Positions 6,211-6,485 of a stretch of DNA of 6,485 nt are shown here, piece after piece. The stretch is from Gammaproteobacteria bacterium (GTDB taxonomy: Bacteria; Pseudomonadota; Gammaproteobacteria; SZUA-229): positions 1-6,485 of the forward strand of contig JALTRC010000672.1 of NCBI GenBank assembly GCA_026998145.1, written 5' to 3'. A program made the position numbers and the translations under genes. Every line of letters begins with the position of its first letter. The stretch's first letter is position 1. The notes under the pieces were generated by a model. It was given only the letters and a program-made list of their open reading frames with translations, had not been told where the DNA came from and made no database searches.

Positions 6211-6248
6211 ACACTATCCATTCCACTCACTGAAAAAAATAAATCATT

Positions 6249-6485
6249 ATGGATAATACAAACACTGAGTTTAATTTTACCCCTGAAGGCAAACTTCGCC
6301 ATGAGAATGATTATTTAAAATCGCGCCTCAACAATCTGGAAACCTTTAAAAAACATTTTTTTACCCAGCGAATTGAACTGGAAACGGCTAATGAGCGTAT
6401 CCAGATGCTGGAACAGCAACTGGGCCTGGATACCATCAGGCAACATATGTCTGTCAGCAACACAGCGGAAAACCAGCTTGCCCAG
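6249..6485 (+). CDS. Coiled-coil protein of unknown function, 3' end outside the window
   Basis: I do not recognise this gene. An ATG at 6249 opens 79 codons that run off the right edge without a stop. The upstream in-frame stop is at 6240-6242, so ATG is the natural start. The upstream sequence is A-rich without a Shine-Dalgarno motif. The protein shows an unbroken ladder of hydrophobic residues every seventh position: L16, L23, L30, F37, L44, I51 and L58. It is rich in E, K, R, Q and N between them, so a parallel coiled coil of about 45 residues is likely. No signal peptide or catalytic motif is visible. It begins 38 bp after the YbeL-like gene on the same strand and is probably co-transcribed with it. 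A structural, scaffold or regulatory role would fit, but none can be shown. Confidence 0.65.
   Translation, partial: MDNTNTEFNFTPEGKLRHENDYLKSRLNNLETFKKHFFTQRIELETANERIQMLEQQLGLDTIRQHMSVSNTAENQLAQ

Noticed and set aside
5988..6302. Minus-strand open frame of 104 codons
   Set aside because: It runs antisense to the YbeL-like gene, which has a good ribosome-binding site and family resemblance.
1..6485. CRISPR array, tRNA or rRNA genes, phage attachment site or defence system
   Set aside because: No regularly spaced direct repeats, cloverleaf-like sequence or rRNA segments were seen, and all complete genes except the YbeL-like one are core housekeeping types.

Overview
The window reads as chromosomal DNA of a gammaproteobacterium. 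The evidence is the leuS-lptE-holA order on the minus strand with a divergent YbeL/DUF1451-type gene upstream of leuS, the same arrangement as in Escherichia coli. A gammaproteobacterial-type adenosine kinase follows holA, where enteric bacteria have nadD. This suggests a non-enteric, perhaps marine lineage, but I cannot name a genus.

Layout from right to left along the minus-strand transcription unit: leuS (leucyl-tRNA synthetase), then a 161-bp palindromic element, lptE (outer-membrane LPS-assembly lipoprotein), a 265-bp element with perfect terminal inverted repeats, holA (DNA polymerase III delta subunit), a PfkB-family adenosine kinase, and a small secreted protein of unknown function cut off by the left edge. 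On the plus strand, starting 97 bp from leuS, are a YbeL-like gene without its zinc ribbon and the start of a coiled-coil protein cut off by the right edge. The only non-coding stretches are the two elements and short spacers.

The most notable observation is that lptE is bracketed by two different MITE-like elements, each flanked by a TA duplication. Removing both with one TA copy in silico gives a compact ancestral operon: leuS would end in TAA overlapping the lptE ATG (TAATG), and lptE would end in TGA 17 bp inside holA. The insertions changed three things. The leuS stop is now TAG, with its G supplied by the element. The lptE start now has an AGAGGG Shine-Dalgarno-like motif lying in the element's terminal repeat. 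The last 10 residues of LptE were replaced by 29 residues encoded by the other element, and the lptE-holA overlap was lost. The genes serve separate core functions (translation, envelope biogenesis, replication, purine salvage), so their linkage probably reflects operon history more than a shared pathway.
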